From positions 1 to 64,000 of the forward strand of contig NZ_LMKO01000026.1 in NCBI RefSeq assembly GCF_001421705.1: a stretch of 64,000 nt of DNA, in the 5' to 3' direction. Below the pieces are notes generated by a model. The model had not been told where the DNA came from, searched no databases, and saw only the letters and a program-made list of their open reading frames with translations. The position numbers and the translations under genes are program-made. Source of the stretch: Xylophilus sp. Leaf220. GTDB lineage: Bacteria > Pseudomonadota > Gammaproteobacteria > Burkholderiales > Burkholderiaceae_C. Positions 38,835 through 47,651 of this stretch are shown here, piece after piece; positions within the stretch are counted from its first letter, which is position 1; every line of letters starts with the position of its first letter.

Positions 38835-39941
38835 TCAGTCCAGCGTCGGATAGTCGGTGTAGCCGTGCTCGCCGCCGCCGTAGAAGGTGTTCTTGTCGGG
38901 CGTGTTGAGCGGCGCGTCTTCCTTCAGGCGGCGTACCAGGTCGGGGTTGGCGATGTAGGGGCGTCCGAAGGCGACCAGATCGGCGCCACCGGCCACGGCC
39001 TTCTCGGCCAGGGCCTTGTCGTAGCCGTTGTTGACCATCCAGGCGCCCTTGCCGCCTGCGTCGCGGTAGGCCGCCTTGGCGGCGGCGTAGTCGAACGGGC
39101 GGCCGTCCACGTCGCGCGGGCCGCCGGTGGCGCCTTCGATGACGTGGATATAGGCCAGGTTCAGCGGCGCCAGCTCGCGCAGCACGTACTCGAACAGCGG
39201 CTGCGGCGCGTCGTCGGTGACGTCGTTGGCCGGGGTGACGGGCGACAGGCGGATGCCGACCCGGTCGCCGCCGATGTCGTCCGCGATGCCGCGTGCGATC
39301 TCGAGCAGCAGGCGGGCGCGGTTCTCGATGCTGCCGCCGTAGTCGTCGGTACGCTTGTTGGAGCCGGTCTTGAGGAACTGGTCGAGCAGATAGCCGTTGG
39401 CGCCGTGGATTTCCACGCCGTCGAAGCCGGCCGTCTCCACCGCGTTGCGCGCTGCGGCGCGGAAGGTCTTCACGATCGACGGGATCTCGCCGGCGTCCAG
39501 CGCGCGCGGCGTGGAGGTCTCGGCGAAGGAGCCCTTGCCGTCCTTGTCGACCAGATAGGTTTTGGTCTTGGCGGCGATGGCCGACGGGGCCACCGGTGCC
39601 TGGTGGTCGGGCTGCAGGTCGACGTGCGAGACGCGGCCCACGTGCCAGAGCTGCACCACGATCTTGCCGCCCTTGTCGTGCACCGCCTGGGTGACCTTCT
39701 TCCAGCCGTCGAGCTGCTCGGTGCCGTAGAGGCCCGGAACGTCGGCATAGCCTTGCGCCTGGTGGCTGATGGCGGTGGCCTCGGTGATCAGCAGGCCGGC
39801 GGTGGCGCGCTGCGCGTAGTAGGTGGCGGTGATGTCGCGCGGGATCGCGTTCGGCGAGCGGTTGCGGGTCAGCGGCGCCATGACGATGCGGTTGGCGAGG
39901 TCCAGGCGGCCGGCCTTGGTGCTTTCGAAGAGTGACGACAT
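38835..39941 (-). CDS. nemA: Old-yellow-enzyme alkene reductase
   Basis: 368 residues. FMN-dependent reductase of the NemA/OYE family: IVMAPLTRNRSPN at the start, QLWHVGRVSH, ENRARLLLEIARGI and FGRPYIANPDLV are diagnostic. Reduces activated C=C bonds such as in N-ethylmaleimide and nitro compounds. A good terminator follows; no adjacent regulator. Confidence 0.95.
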   Translation of the reverse strand: MSSLFESTKAGRLDLANRIVMAPLTRNRSPNAIPRDITATYYAQRATAGLLITEATAISHQAQGYADVPGLYGTEQLDGWKKVTQAVHDKGGKIVVQLWHVGRVSHVDLQPDHQAPVAPSAIAAKTKTYLVDKDGKGSFAETSTPRALDAGEIPSIVKTFRAAARNAVETAGFDGVEIHGANGYLLDQFLKTGSNKRTDDYGGSIENRARLLLEIARGIADDIGGDRVGIRLSPVTPANDVTDDAPQPLFEYVLRELAPLNLAYIHVIEGATGGPRDVDGRPFDYAAAKAAYRDAGGKGAWMVNNGYDKALAEKAVAGGADLVAFGRPYIANPDLVRRLKEDAPLNTPDKNTFYGGGEHGYTDYPTLD

Positions 39942-40119
39942 TCGGGTTCCTGGTGCTTGAGGGGTCGGTCGGCAGGCGTCGCATGGAGCGGCCTGCCGCG
40001 CAGTGCGCGATGGCGCGCGTGCCGGGCCAGCGTAGCCGGCCGGGCTAATCCTTGCCGGAGACGGCGCACCGCACCCTGTGCTACGTGTGCGCGTGGCCGG
40101 CGCGGCGGTGCCGGAGGTT

Positions 40120-40728
40120 CTACGCCAGCAGGCCTTCGGCCTTCATAGCGGTCTGCACCGCGGGGCGGGCACCGACGCGGGCGTGGTGGGCTTGCACGTT
40201 GGGCACTTTCGACAGGTCGATTCCGACCTTGCCGGCCCAGTTCACCACGGTGAAAAGGTAGCCGTCGGCCACCGAGAAGTGGTCGCCCGCCAGGTAGTCC
40301 TTGCCGTCGAGTTCGCCGTCGACGAAGGCCAGGCGCTTGCCGATCTTCTCCACCGCGGCGGCCTTGGCATCGGCAGGGGTGGCCTGGTTGAACAGCGGGC
40401 CGAAGCTCTTGTGCAGCTCGGTGCCGATGAAGTTCAGCCATTCCTGCAGGCGGTAGCGGGCCAGCGTGCCGTTGGCGGGCGCCAGGTTCTTGGTGGGCAC
40501 CTGGTCGGCGATGTACTGCACGATCACCGGGCCTTCGCGCAGGCGGGTTCCGTCGTCGAGTTCGAGCAGCGGCACGTAGCCCAGCGGGTTGATCGCGTAG
40601 TAGTCGCTGCCGTCGGGCAGCTGGTGGGTCTTGGTGGGCGCGGCCACCGCCTCGAAGGCCAGGCCCGCTTCGTGCAGGGCGATGTGGGGGGACAGCGAGC
40701 AGGCGCCGGGGCTGTAGTAGAGCTTCAT
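40120..40728 (-). CDS. gstA: Glutathione S-transferase
   Basis: 202 residues. Beta-class start MKLYYSPGACSLSPHIALHEAGL with the conserved Cys10, then NPLGYVPLLELDDG and REGPVIVQYIAD of the thioredoxin-like domain, followed by the helical domain with FVDGELDGKDYLAGDHFSVAD. ATG 40728 is the family start. Forms a group with nemA and pfpI, each apparently transcribed leftward. Confidence 0.94.
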   Translation of the reverse strand: MKLYYSPGACSLSPHIALHEAGLAFEAVAAPTKTHQLPDGSDYYAINPLGYVPLLELDDGTRLREGPVIVQYIADQVPTKNLAPANGTLARYRLQEWLNFIGTELHKSFGPLFNQATPADAKAAAVEKIGKRLAFVDGELDGKDYLAGDHFSVADGYLFTVVNWAGKVGIDLSKVPNVQAHHARVGARPAVQTAMKAEGLLA

Positions 40729-40996
40729 GAAGGTGCGGTCCTCTGTTGGGGCTGGGGGTGCAGGGCGGTGTGCCCGCACCCCGGCGACCGCCATGCTAGC
40801 GATTTCCCGCATTTCCCGCTGGGTGCCGATCGGCCCTGCGCCGGGGCCTGGATTGCGTCCTACAGCCCGAAAAGGGAGCGCCCGACCTGGGGGCCCGGGG
40901 GGCACCCATACGATCACGCTATTGCCAATCAGGGCATTCGGCAGGGCGGTCGCCCTGCCGCGGGGGTGTCCTCATCTGGTTGCAAAGGAATACAAA
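40729..40996. other. Intergenic region gstA / DUF1328
   Basis: 268 bases between divergent genes. It must hold both promoters. A CCTGGGGGCCCGGGGGG GC-rich stretch is at about 40886-40903. No gene seen. Confidence 0.4.
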
Positions 40997-41182
40997 ATGC
41001 TCAAATACGCCATCATCTTCGCGCTGATCTCCCTGGTCGCAGGCGCACTCGGCTTCACCGGCGTCGCTGCGGGCTCTGCCGGCATCGCCAAGATCCTGTT
41101 CGGTCTGTTCCTGGTGATCGCGATCGTGTTCGTGGTCCTGGCGGCCCTCGGCGTGGGTGCCGCGCGCAAGGTACTGAAGTGA
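40997..41182 (+). CDS. DUF1328 small membrane protein
   Basis: 61 residues: MLKYAIIFALISLVAGALGF and a second hydrophobic segment ILFGLFLVIAIVFVVLAALG, the DUF1328/YtjA pattern. Role unknown; family members are often stress-induced. An AAAGGA ribosome site lies nine bases before ATG 40997. Followed by a strong hairpin. Confidence 0.9.
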   Translation: MLKYAIIFALISLVAGALGFTGVAAGSAGIAKILFGLFLVIAIVFVVLAALGVGAARKVLK

Positions 41183-41205
41183 CCGCTTCCAACGTTCTGC
41201 GGCTG

Positions 41206-41231
41206 CCGCTCCCGGCAACTGCCGGGAGCGG
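41206..41231 (+). terminator. Hairpin after DUF1328
   Basis: CCGCTCCCGGC-AACT-GCCGGGAGCGG is a perfect 11-base stem 23 bases after the DUF1328 stop. There is no T-run, so termination may be weak or factor-aided. Confidence 0.65.
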
Positions 41232-41253
41232 TTCCGCTACGGTGGTGGTCGGC

Positions 41254-41442
41254 ATGTACACCCCGCTGTGGCATGCCGCCAAGGTGCTCAGCACGACTGC
41301 CCATAGCTGGTGGGACGGCGGTGTTCCGCCCGCTCGCAAGCGCAGCGAGCGCGCGACGGACGCCGTCGCGCAGATGGCCTCTTCGGTGGTCCGGCATCTG
41401 AAGCCGGTGCCCTCTCACCGTACCAGCCCATCTGCCTACTGA
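41254..41442 (+). CDS. Possible small protein
   Basis: 62 codons from ATG 41254 (MYTPLWHAAKVLSTTAHSWWDG), basic and without a recognised domain. No clear ribosome site. The 343-base region between DUF1328 and the transglutaminase gene contains nothing else but the hairpin at 41206-41231 and presumably the transglutaminase promoter. Low confidence that it is translated. Confidence 0.3.
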   Translation: MYTPLWHAAKVLSTTAHSWWDGGVPPARKRSERATDAVAQMASSVVRHLKPVPSHRTSPSAY

Positions 41443-41525
41443 GCGCCGCGTCTGCAGCTTTTCTCAACCGGCGCCTCGCGCGACCCTCGCTCCTTTCTCA
41501 TCCGCCGCGTTTCGCGGTCTCGATC

Positions 41526-42368
41526 GTGAACCCCATCACTGCATTGCGCTGCGACCTGGAATACGTGGTCGGCGGCAACTCGCATTTCCTCTTCAACATC
41601 CAGGCGGCCCGCAGCGGCGACCACCGCATCCTGGAAGAGTCCCTGGTCGTGACGCCCGACATCGGTCTGCGTTCCTTCGAGGACCCGGGCAGCGGCAACC
41701 GCTTCTTCCGTTGCGATGCCGACGGCGGCAGGCTCAACGTGCGCTACGACGCGCGCATCGAGCGCATCCGCGAGCCGGTCGATCCCACGCTGCCGGAGGC
41801 CGCCGTGTCGGCGCTGCCGCACGAGGTGCTGCACTACCTGATGCCCAGCCGCTACTGCCAGTCGGACGTCATGAGCCGCGCCGCCCAGCACCTGTTCGGC
41901 CAGGTGCCGCAGGGATACCAGCGGGTGCAGCACATCTGCGAATGGATCCGCGCCAACATCGCCTATCAGTTGGGCGTGAGCACTTCCACCACCAGCGCGC
42001 AGGACGTGTACCTGCAGCGCGCCGGGGTGTGCCGCGATTTCGCCCACCTGGCGATCACCTTCTGCCGCGCGCTCAACATTCCTGCGCGGCTGGTGGTGGG
42101 CTATGTGCGCTTCGCCGATCCGCCGCAGGATTTCCATGCGGTGTTCGAGGCCTTCATCGGCAACCGCTGGGTGCTGTTCGACCCGACCGACATGGCGCAG
42201 GTCGACCGCATCGTGCGGGTCAGCTCGGGCCGCGACGCGAAGGACACCGCATTCGCCACGATCTTCGGCCCGGTGCAGATGACCCGCATGATCATCCAGG
42301 TCAACGAGGACGGCACGCCGCCATCCGAAAACCCCGATCCCGCCCAGGCGACGGTGCTGCTGGCCTGA
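41526..42368 (+). CDS. Transglutaminase-like protein
   Basis: 280 residues from GTG 41526 (NPITALRCDLEYVV). Catalytic triad visible as Cys in GVCRDFAHLA, His in DFHAVFEAF and Asp in VLFDPTDMAQ. N-terminal beta domain with YVVGGNSHFLFNIQA precedes it. Such cytoplasmic-looking bacterial transglutaminase-like proteins are often proteases or amidases; substrate unknown. The frame is open upstream but without a good start. Confidence 0.88.
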   Translation: MNPITALRCDLEYVVGGNSHFLFNIQAARSGDHRILEESLVVTPDIGLRSFEDPGSGNRFFRCDADGGRLNVRYDARIERIREPVDPTLPEAAVSALPHEVLHYLMPSRYCQSDVMSRAAQHLFGQVPQGYQRVQHICEWIRANIAYQLGVSTSTTSAQDVYLQRAGVCRDFAHLAITFCRALNIPARLVVGYVRFADPPQDFHAVFEAFIGNRWVLFDPTDMAQVDRIVRVSSGRDAKDTAFATIFGPVQMTRMIIQVNEDGTPPSENPDPAQATVLLA

Positions 42369-42399
42369 GGCCGCACCGCCACGCGAACGGGCCGGTTGC

Positions 42400-42405
42400 T
42401 ATACT
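42400..42405 (+). promoter_or_regulatory. -10 box of the metX promoter
   Basis: TTGCTATACT gives a near-consensus -10 (TATACT) about six bases upstream of the riboswitch start. The -35 is poor, so dependence on an extended -10 or activator is possible. Confidence 0.5.
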
Positions 42406-42410
42406 GGCCC

Positions 42411-42466
42411 CGCGCCGATTTGCTCCAGCTTGCGGGCGCTCTATAAATCCTGCTAAAGACGGACCG
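42411..42466 (+). promoter_or_regulatory. SAM-II-like riboswitch
   Basis: Sequence has the order of conserved SAM-II blocks: GCGCCGATTTG, GCTTGCGGGCGC, TATAAAT, and TGCTAAAGACGGACC. SAM-II aptamers of alpha- and betaproteobacteria lie upstream of methionine genes such as metX and use the GCTAAAG segment to form the pseudoknot around S-adenosylmethionine. Position directly before metX fits. High SAM should lower metX-metW expression. A covariance-model search would decide. Confidence 0.8.
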
Positions 42467-42488
42467 ACGCGCTGCACCCCACGTCCAG

Positions 42489-42523
42489 AAGCCCGGCCTC
42501 GTTTTCAGCGATGCCGGGCTTTT
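42489..42523 (+). terminator. Intrinsic terminator abutting the metX start
   Basis: AAGCCCGGC (42489-42497) pairs with GCCGGGCTT (42513-42521), ending in TTTT two bases before ATG 42526. It sits 22 bases after the aptamer and is the likely expression platform: termination, or occlusion of the start codon. Confidence 0.75.
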
Positions 42524-42525
42524 CC

Positions 42526-43758
42526 ATGTCGTTCATTGCCACGCCCCAGTCGATGCACTTCGCCGAACCGCTGCCGCTGCAGAGCGGCGCGGCGATCGCC
42601 GACTACACCCTCGCCTACGAGACCTACGGCACGCTCGATGCCGCGCGTTCCAACGCGGTGCTGATCTGCCACGCGCTCAACGCCTCGCACCATGTGGCGG
42701 GCAGCTACGCCGGCCAGCCCCGGTCCGAAGGCTGGTGGGACAACATGGTGGGGCCCGGCAAGCCGGTCGACACCGACCGTTTCTTCGTCATCGGCATCAA
42801 CAACCTCGGCTCCTGCTTCGGCTCCACCGGGCCGGCCGACGCCAACCCCGCCACCGGCCGCATCTGGGGCGCCGACTTTCCGGTGGTGACGGTGGAGGAC
42901 TGGGTGAACGCGCAGGCCCGGCTGCTCGACGCGCTGGGCATCCGCACCCTGGCCGCGGTGATGGGCGGCAGCCTCGGCGGCATGCAGGCGCTCTCCTGGA
43001 CGATGCAGCACCCCGAGCGGCTGCGCCATGCGGTGGTGATCGCCAGCGCGCCCAACCTCAACGCCGAGAACATCGCCTTCAACGAGGTGGCGCGCCGCGC
43101 GATCGTGACCGACCCGGACTTCCACGGCGGCAACTTCTACGAGCACGCCACCGTGCCCAAGCGCGGCCTGCGCATCGCCCGGATGGTGGGCCACATCACC
43201 TACCTCAGCGACGACGTGATGAACGAGAAGTTCGGCCGCCAGCTGCGCCGCGCAGTGGAAGACACGGTCGAGGGTGCGGGCCCGGGCGGCGACGCCGCGG
43301 CCCCCGCCGCCTACCGCTACACCACGCAGGACGTCGAGTTCCAGATCGAGAGCTACCTGCGGCACCAGGCCGACAAGTTCAGCGACTACTTCGACGCCAA
43401 CACCTACCTGCTGATCACCCGCGCGCTCGACTACTTCGACCCGGCGCGCGACCACGGCGGCCGGCTCGCCGAGGCGCTGGCGCGCGCGCAGTGCCGCTTC
43501 CTGATCGCCAGCTTCACCACCGACTGGCGCTTCTCCCCGGCCCGCAGCCGCGAGATCGTCCGCGCGCTGCTCGACAACGGGCACGACGTGAGCTACGCCG
43601 AGATCGACGCGCCGCACGGTCACGACGCGTTCCTGCTGGAAGACCCGCGCTACCTGGCGCTGGTGCGCTCCTACTTCGACCGCATCGCACGCGAGCCGGC
43701 AACCGCGCCAGCCGCGGCAGTGGCGCCACCGCCGCCAGTGGAAGGAGCGGCAGCATGA
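42526..43758 (+). CDS. metX: Homoserine O-acyltransferase
   Basis: 410 residues. MetX alpha/beta-hydrolase fold: [28 protein letters not shown], nucleophile Ser in [12 protein letters not shown], and Asp-His in [13 protein letters not shown]. First committed step of methionine synthesis from homoserine, acetyl- or succinyl-CoA dependent. ATG 42526 starts [21 protein letters not shown] 42511 lies inside the terminator stem and is not favoured. Overlaps metW by four bases. Confidence 0.95.
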   Translation: MSFIATPQSMHFAEPLPLQSGAAIADYTLAYETYGTLDAARSNAVLICHALNASHHVAGSYAGQPRSEGWWDNMVGPGKPVDTDRFFVIGINNLGSCFGSTGPADANPATGRIWGADFPVVTVEDWVNAQARLLDALGIRTLAAVMGGSLGGMQALSWTMQHPERLRHAVVIASAPNLNAENIAFNEVARRAIVTDPDFHGGNFYEHATVPKRGLRIARMVGHITYLSDDVMNEKFGRQLRRAVEDTVEGAGPGGDAAAPAAYRYTTQDVEFQIESYLRHQADKFSDYFDANTYLLITRALDYFDPARDHGGRLAEALARAQCRFLIASFTTDWRFSPARSREIVRALLDNGHDVSYAEIDAPHGHDAFLLEDPRYLALVRSYFDRIAREPATAPAAAVAPPPPVEGAAA

Positions 43759-44339
43759 GCGACCTGGCCACCAAGCAACGCATCGCCCGGCTGGTGCCGC
43801 AGGGCGCCCGGGTGCTCGACCTGGGCTGCGGCGACGGCACCATGCTCGACCTGCTCCAGCGGGAGCGCGGCTGCACCGGCTACGGCATCGAGATCGACGA
43901 CGCCAACGTGCTGGCCTGCGTGCAGCGCGGCGTCAACGTGATCCAGCGCGACCTGGGCGCGGGCCTGGACCTGTTCGACGACCAGGCCTTCGACGTGGTG
44001 CTGCAGCTCGACACCCTGCAGCACCTGCACAACACCGAGACGATGCTGCGCGAGACCGCGCGGGTGGGCCGCATGGGCATCGTCGCGTTTCCCAACTTCG
44101 CGCACTGGCCCAACCGGGTCAGCGTGGCGCGTGGCCGGATGCCGGTGACGCGGCGGCTGCCCTACGAGTGGTACGACACGCCGAACATCCGGGTCGGTAC
44201 CTTCAAGGATTTCGAGGTGCTGGCGCGCAAGAACGCCCTGCAGATCCTCGACGGATTCGGGCTGCAGGACGGGCGCGAGGTACGTTGGCTGCCCAACCTG
44301 CTGGCGGGCACGGCGGTGTTCCGCTTCCAGCGCGGCTGA
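43755..44339 (+). CDS. metW: Methionine biosynthesis protein MetW
   Basis: 194 residues. Class I methyltransferase-like fold with [12 protein letters not shown], then [17 protein letters not shown] and [35 protein letters not shown], all MetW signatures. Always found with metX in proteobacteria and needed for full MetX activity. Translationally coupled to metX (ATGA). Confidence 0.96.
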   Translation: MSDLATKQRIARLVPQGARVLDLGCGDGTMLDLLQRERGCTGYGIEIDDANVLACVQRGVNVIQRDLGAGLDLFDDQAFDVVLQLDTLQHLHNTETMLRETARVGRMGIVAFPNFAHWPNRVSVARGRMPVTRRLPYEWYDTPNIRVGTFKDFEVLARKNALQILDGFGLQDGREVRWLPNLLAGTAVFRFQRG

Positions 44340-44367
44340 CGCGGGCCGCGCTGCAAGACCCGCGAAG

Positions 44368-44757
44368 TTACTTGGCGGGGACCGGCGTCACCGTCTCGCG
44401 GATGATGCCGCCGCTGCCCACGCTGCCGCTGCTGGTCGTGGTGCCGGGGGCGCTCGAGGCGCCCATGCGCTTCATGCAGTCGGCACGCTCGCCGGCGGGC
44501 AGGCTGCCGCAGCGGTCGGTGCCGTTGCGGCCTTGTTCCGGCGTGCTCGGCGAGGTCAGGCCACCGCGGGCGGCTTCCTGCTTAGCGGCGCCGCCTTCGC
44601 GGCGGCAGGCGGCCGGGTCGCTCTGGGCACCGGCCGGGGTGCAGCCGGCTTCGACCGGTGCGGTAGGGGTTTGCGCCTGGGCGGCACCCAGCCAGACGGT
44701 GCTGGAGAGCAGGGCGATGCCGGCGGCGCGGGCGATGCAGGAAACGATGGATGTCAT
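44368..44757 (-). CDS. Hypothetical exported protein
   Basis: 129 residues with a signal peptide (about 1-29, AAQAQ). The mature part has four Cys (CTPAG, ACRREG, RCGSLP, DCMKRM) and a Gly/Ser/Thr-rich end. Similar small secreted proteins occur in Comamonadaceae, without known function. Lies 72 bases after osmC on the same strand. Confidence 0.7.
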   Translation of the reverse strand: MTSIVSCIARAAGIALLSSTVWLGAAQAQTPTAPVEAGCTPAGAQSDPAACRREGGAAKQEAARGGLTSPSTPEQGRNGTDRCGSLPAGERADCMKRMGASSAPGTTTSSGSVGSGGIIRETVTPVPAK

Positions 44758-44829
44758 GGGGCTACCTCGAAAACGATGGGGACGACGGCCGGCGTTGCCG
44801 GCCGCGGGGAGTCTGGAAAGCGGGTGCGA

Positions 44830-45267
44830 TCAGGGCCGTAGCGTGGCGGTCAGCGTGATCTCGGGCACGCCGGCCAGCGCCTTCGACAGCGGGCAGCCGC
44901 GCTTGGCGGTTTCCGCCAGTTCCTGGAAGCGGGCGTCGTCGATGCCCGGCACCGAGGCGTCCAGCGTCAGCGCGATCCGGTCGATCTTGAAGCCGTCGCC
45001 GTCCTTGGCCAGGCGCACCACCGCATTGGTGTCCACGTCCTTCGTCGGGAAACCGGCCTTCTCGGCGGCCAGTGCGAAGGCCATGGTGAAGCAGGCCGCA
45101 TGGGCCGCGCCGACGATCTCCTCGGGATTGGTGCCGGTGCGGTCGTCCTCGAACCGGGTGCCGAAGCCGTACGGATAGGCCTTCAGCGCACCGGTCTCGG
45201 TGGTGATCTGTCCCTGGCCCTTCTTGCCGGGGCCTTCCCAATGGACGCGTGCGTTCTTCTCGATCAT
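44830..45267 (-). CDS. osmC: OsmC-family peroxiredoxin
   Basis: 145 residues. The two catalytic Cys are in HAACFTMAFALAAEK and KRGCPLSKALAG, with EEIVGAAHA before the first. Reduces organic hydroperoxides. ATG 45267 is preceded by a purine-rich AAAGGAAAT. Thirty bases after the flavoprotein gene, so probably co-transcribed. Confidence 0.94.
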   Translation of the reverse strand: MIEKNARVHWEGPGKKGQGQITTETGALKAYPYGFGTRFEDDRTGTNPEEIVGAAHAACFTMAFALAAEKAGFPTKDVDTNAVVRLAKDGDGFKIDRIALTLDASVPGIDDARFQELAETAKRGCPLSKALAGVPEITLTATLRP

Positions 45268-45297
45268 GGATTTCCTTTCAGGGGTGGAGGAGCCGCG

Positions 45298-46368
45298 TCA
45301 CTTCGGGCGCGGCGGGCGGATGGCGTGGTCGGGCTGGCGGAGTTCGCCGGCGCGCAGCTGGCGCACGGCCTGCACCACCGCGCGGGCGACGTTGGAGACC
45401 TCGTCCTGCATCGGCGTGTCGCGGTCGAGCGTCTCGTGGCTGTCGTAGTAGGGCGCGTAGTAGCCGATGTAGCGGTCGATCTGCGACCAGTGGCCGGCAG
45501 GCACTAGGCCCATCCAGTCGAGCCAGTCGGTCAGGTTGCGGCGGTGCGATTCGATGCCCGACACGTCCCCGTGCACCACCACCCCGTAGGCGCGGCCGGC
45601 CACATGCTTCGGGAAATCCCAGCCCTTCTGCTCGATGTCCTTGGCCTCCTGCGCCTTCTTGCCGTGGGTGCTGCTCGGGTCGGGGTTGCCGCCGTCGGCG
45701 CAGACCAGGCGGTCGATCATCAGCTTGAGCGGGCTGGGCGACTGGTTCCAGTAGGTGGGCGCCATGATCACGATGCCGTGGGCCGAGACCCAGCGCTCGT
45801 AGATCTCGGCCATCCAGTCGTCGGCCTGGTCGAGCGAATGGTTGGGGTAGCAGCTGCAGGGCCAGTGGCACAGCGGCATCGCGGTCGAGACGCAGCCCTT
45901 GCACGGGTGGATGGTGCGGCCGTATTCGGAGGTGACGAGGCTCAGGTCGAGCAGGTCGGCCTCCATGCCGGCGTCTTCCACGACCTTGCGGGCCATCTGG
46001 TTGAAGCGCCAGGTCTTCGAAATCTCGCCCGGGCAGGTGCCGTCGTTACGGGCGCTGCCGTTGATCAGCAGGACGCGGGAGCGGGTGGCCGGCTCCTTCC
46101 AGCGCGCCTGGGCGGCTTCCAGCCGGCGGTGGGTGTCCATCCACTCGACCGACATGTCGTAGTCGGGGTCGGCGAAGCCGGCACCGGCCTTCTCGGTGAC
46201 CGGCGCCTTGCGGCCCTCGTCGTACGCTTCCCATGCGATCGCCTCCAGCCGGGCGATCGCCGCGTCCTCGGCCCGGTAGGCGGGGTCGTAGTAGCGCAAG
46301 CGGAAACGCTGCCCGAAGGCAGCGCGGTCGAGGTGGGGCGGTGCCTGTCCGGTGCGGGGGGTTGTCAT
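45298..46368 (-). CDS. NAD(P)H-dependent FMN reductase-like flavoprotein
   Basis: 356 residues. An N-terminal helical extension of about 95 residues precedes a flavodoxin-like domain: VLLINGSARNDGTCPGEISKT, APTYWNQSPSPLKLMIDRL and GRAYGVVVHGD. Between them is a cluster of Cys, HPCKGCVSTAMPLCHWPCSCY, which could bind an iron-sulfur centre as in iron-sulfur flavoproteins (inference). Substrate unknown. Co-oriented with osmC. Confidence 0.82.
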   Translation of the reverse strand: MTTPRTGQAPPHLDRAAFGQRFRLRYYDPAYRAEDAAIARLEAIAWEAYDEGRKAPVTEKAGAGFADPDYDMSVEWMDTHRRLEAAQARWKEPATRSRVLLINGSARNDGTCPGEISKTWRFNQMARKVVEDAGMEADLLDLSLVTSEYGRTIHPCKGCVSTAMPLCHWPCSCYPNHSLDQADDWMAEIYERWVSAHGIVIMAPTYWNQSPSPLKLMIDRLVCADGGNPDPSSTHGKKAQEAKDIEQKGWDFPKHVAGRAYGVVVHGDVSGIESHRRNLTDWLDWMGLVPAGHWSQIDRYIGYYAPYYDSHETLDRDTPMQDEVSNVARAVVQAVRQLRAGELRQPDHAIRPPRPK

Positions 46369-46548
46369 GGTGGGGCGGGTGTTCTTGTGGGCGAAGCTGC
46401 CGCAGCATGGCCGCCGGCGCCAGCGCCCACCGTCGGACGCTGCCGCGTAGATGGTGGCTGCGGCTTCCTACACCCCGGCCTCCGATCCGGGCACCGGGTC
46501 GGTTTCAAGCCGAAAATAGCCAGGGCCCGCACGGTATGCCGACCTCGT

Positions 46549-46565
46549 GCTATTAAATATGTAGC
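46549..46565 (+). repeat. Half copy of dispersed repeat
   Basis: GCTATTAAATATGTAGC has the core GCTAT-N7-GTAGC without the GC hairpin. It lies in the 272-base gap between the flavoprotein gene and the PD-(D/E)XK gene, in which no gene is seen. Confidence 0.5.
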
Positions 46566-46640
46566 AAACGGTCAATCGACAAATCGACCAATTGCCCATG
46601 GACCGGCCGGTAGCTCTCGCCGCCCCTGTCGTACCGTCCG

Positions 46641-47531
46641 TTACGGCTCCACCACGTTCAGGCAGCCCCCCGCCGGGGCACCGCCGTCGTCCGGTGCGCC
46701 GCACTCGCCCAGCATCTGCTGCACGCCCTCGTCGAGCCAGGGCACCGGCGTGGCCTTGGCCAGGGTCATCCACACCGCGAAGGGCACCAGGGCGGCGCGG
46801 CGCGGTGCGGGCCGCGCCACGCAGAGGCGGGTGCCTTCGAGCACCATCACGCCGCACTCCAGCGGGATCTCGTTGGCCGCGGCGATCGGCCGGCCCCGGG
46901 CGTCGTTGCCCAGCACGTACCAGCATTCGCTGGCCATGTGCAGGTAGGCGGCGCGCTTGGCGGGCTTGCGCAGGTCGCCCAGCAGGTCGGCGCGGCGGAC
47001 CTTCACCTCGTGCACCACCGGCAGGGCGTAGGCCTCGACGGTCGTGTTGCGGATCGAGAAGACATCGGGTTTGGCGATGCACCAGCGCAGGTCAGCCGGC
47101 GCCGGCGCGGCCATCGCGTCGGCCCCGGGCTCCACCGGGTCCGCGCCGGGCACAGGATCGCGCTGCACCTGGGCCCGCAGCGACAGCCCGCGCCAGGCGA
47201 TGCGGCCGGCGCGCTGCATCTCGCGCGCCACCGCCTCCACCAGCGCCTCGTGCTGCGACAGGCAGGCCCGGTTGCGCTGCAGGCTCTGCGCGATCGCGGC
47301 GATGCCGGCATCGGTCACCCGCAGCGTCTCGCCGGCGGACGAGGCCACCCGCTCCACCAGGCCGAAGGCCAGCAGCTCCACCTCGACCAGGTCCTGGCAC
47401 GGCCAGCCGGCCGAGCGGTAGATCTCGCGCAGCCGCCGGGCGTGGGTCCGGCCCAGCACCGGCGCCGGCGGCGCGGCCGTCTCCAGGACGTCGGCCAGGG
47501 GCAGGGGTTCGGCGAGGGGCAGCGCGGACAT
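46641..47531 (-). CDS. Putative PD-(D/E)XK nuclease-fold protein, SOS-regulated
   Basis: 296 residues from ATG 47531 (MSALPLAEPLPLAD). Residues about 35-85 resemble a winged helix (VEVELLAFGLVERV ... LRVTDAGIAAIA). Residues 150-190 carry IAKPDVFSIRN and, twenty residues on, VVHEVKVRRADLL: Pro155-Asp156 and Glu175-Val-Lys177 fit the PD-(D/E)XK signature. A CTGT-N8-ACAG box sits 31 bases upstream. Together these suggest a DNA-repair nuclease of the MmcB/Vsr-like kind; no closer family name is claimed. ATG 47573 lies inside the box and is unlikely. Confidence 0.6.
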   Translation of the reverse strand: MSALPLAEPLPLADVLETAAPPAPVLGRTHARRLREIYRSAGWPCQDLVEVELLAFGLVERVASSAGETLRVTDAGIAAIAQSLQRNRACLSQHEALVEAVAREMQRAGRIAWRGLSLRAQVQRDPVPGADPVEPGADAMAAPAPADLRWCIAKPDVFSIRNTTVEAYALPVVHEVKVRRADLLGDLRKPAKRAAYLHMASECWYVLGNDARGRPIAAANEIPLECGVMVLEGTRLCVARPAPRRAALVPFAVWMTLAKATPVPWLDEGVQQMLGECGAPDDGGAPAGGCLNVVEP

Positions 47532-47561
47532 GGGCGGCAAGGGTAGCGGGGGGCGAAAGAC

Positions 47562-47577
47562 CTGTACTTTCATACAG
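47562..47577. promoter_or_regulatory. LexA (SOS) box
   Basis: CTGTACTTTCATACAG is an exact CTGT-N8-ACAG, within a longer inverted repeat ACCTGTA-N6-TACAGGT (47560-47579). It is placed where it would cover the promoter of the minus-strand nuclease-like gene (start 47531). It also lies 75 bases upstream of the lacI-type gene on the plus strand. Confidence 0.75.
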
Positions 47578-47636
47578 GTACCCGGCGGCGGCGCGGCGGG
47601 CGCAGCAGGCCTGCGCGGGTACCATCGTCGCCACCC

Positions 47637-47650
47637 TGAAACTGGTTTCC
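47637..47650. promoter_or_regulatory. Operator-like site before the LacI-type regulator gene
   Basis: TGAAACTGGTTTCC differs from the perfect palindrome at 48781 (TGAAACCGGTTTCA) at two positions. It ends one base before the regulator start codon, so binding would shut off the regulator gene itself. No separate ribosome site is visible, so the mRNA may be leaderless. Confidence 0.7.
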
Positions 47651-47651
47651 G

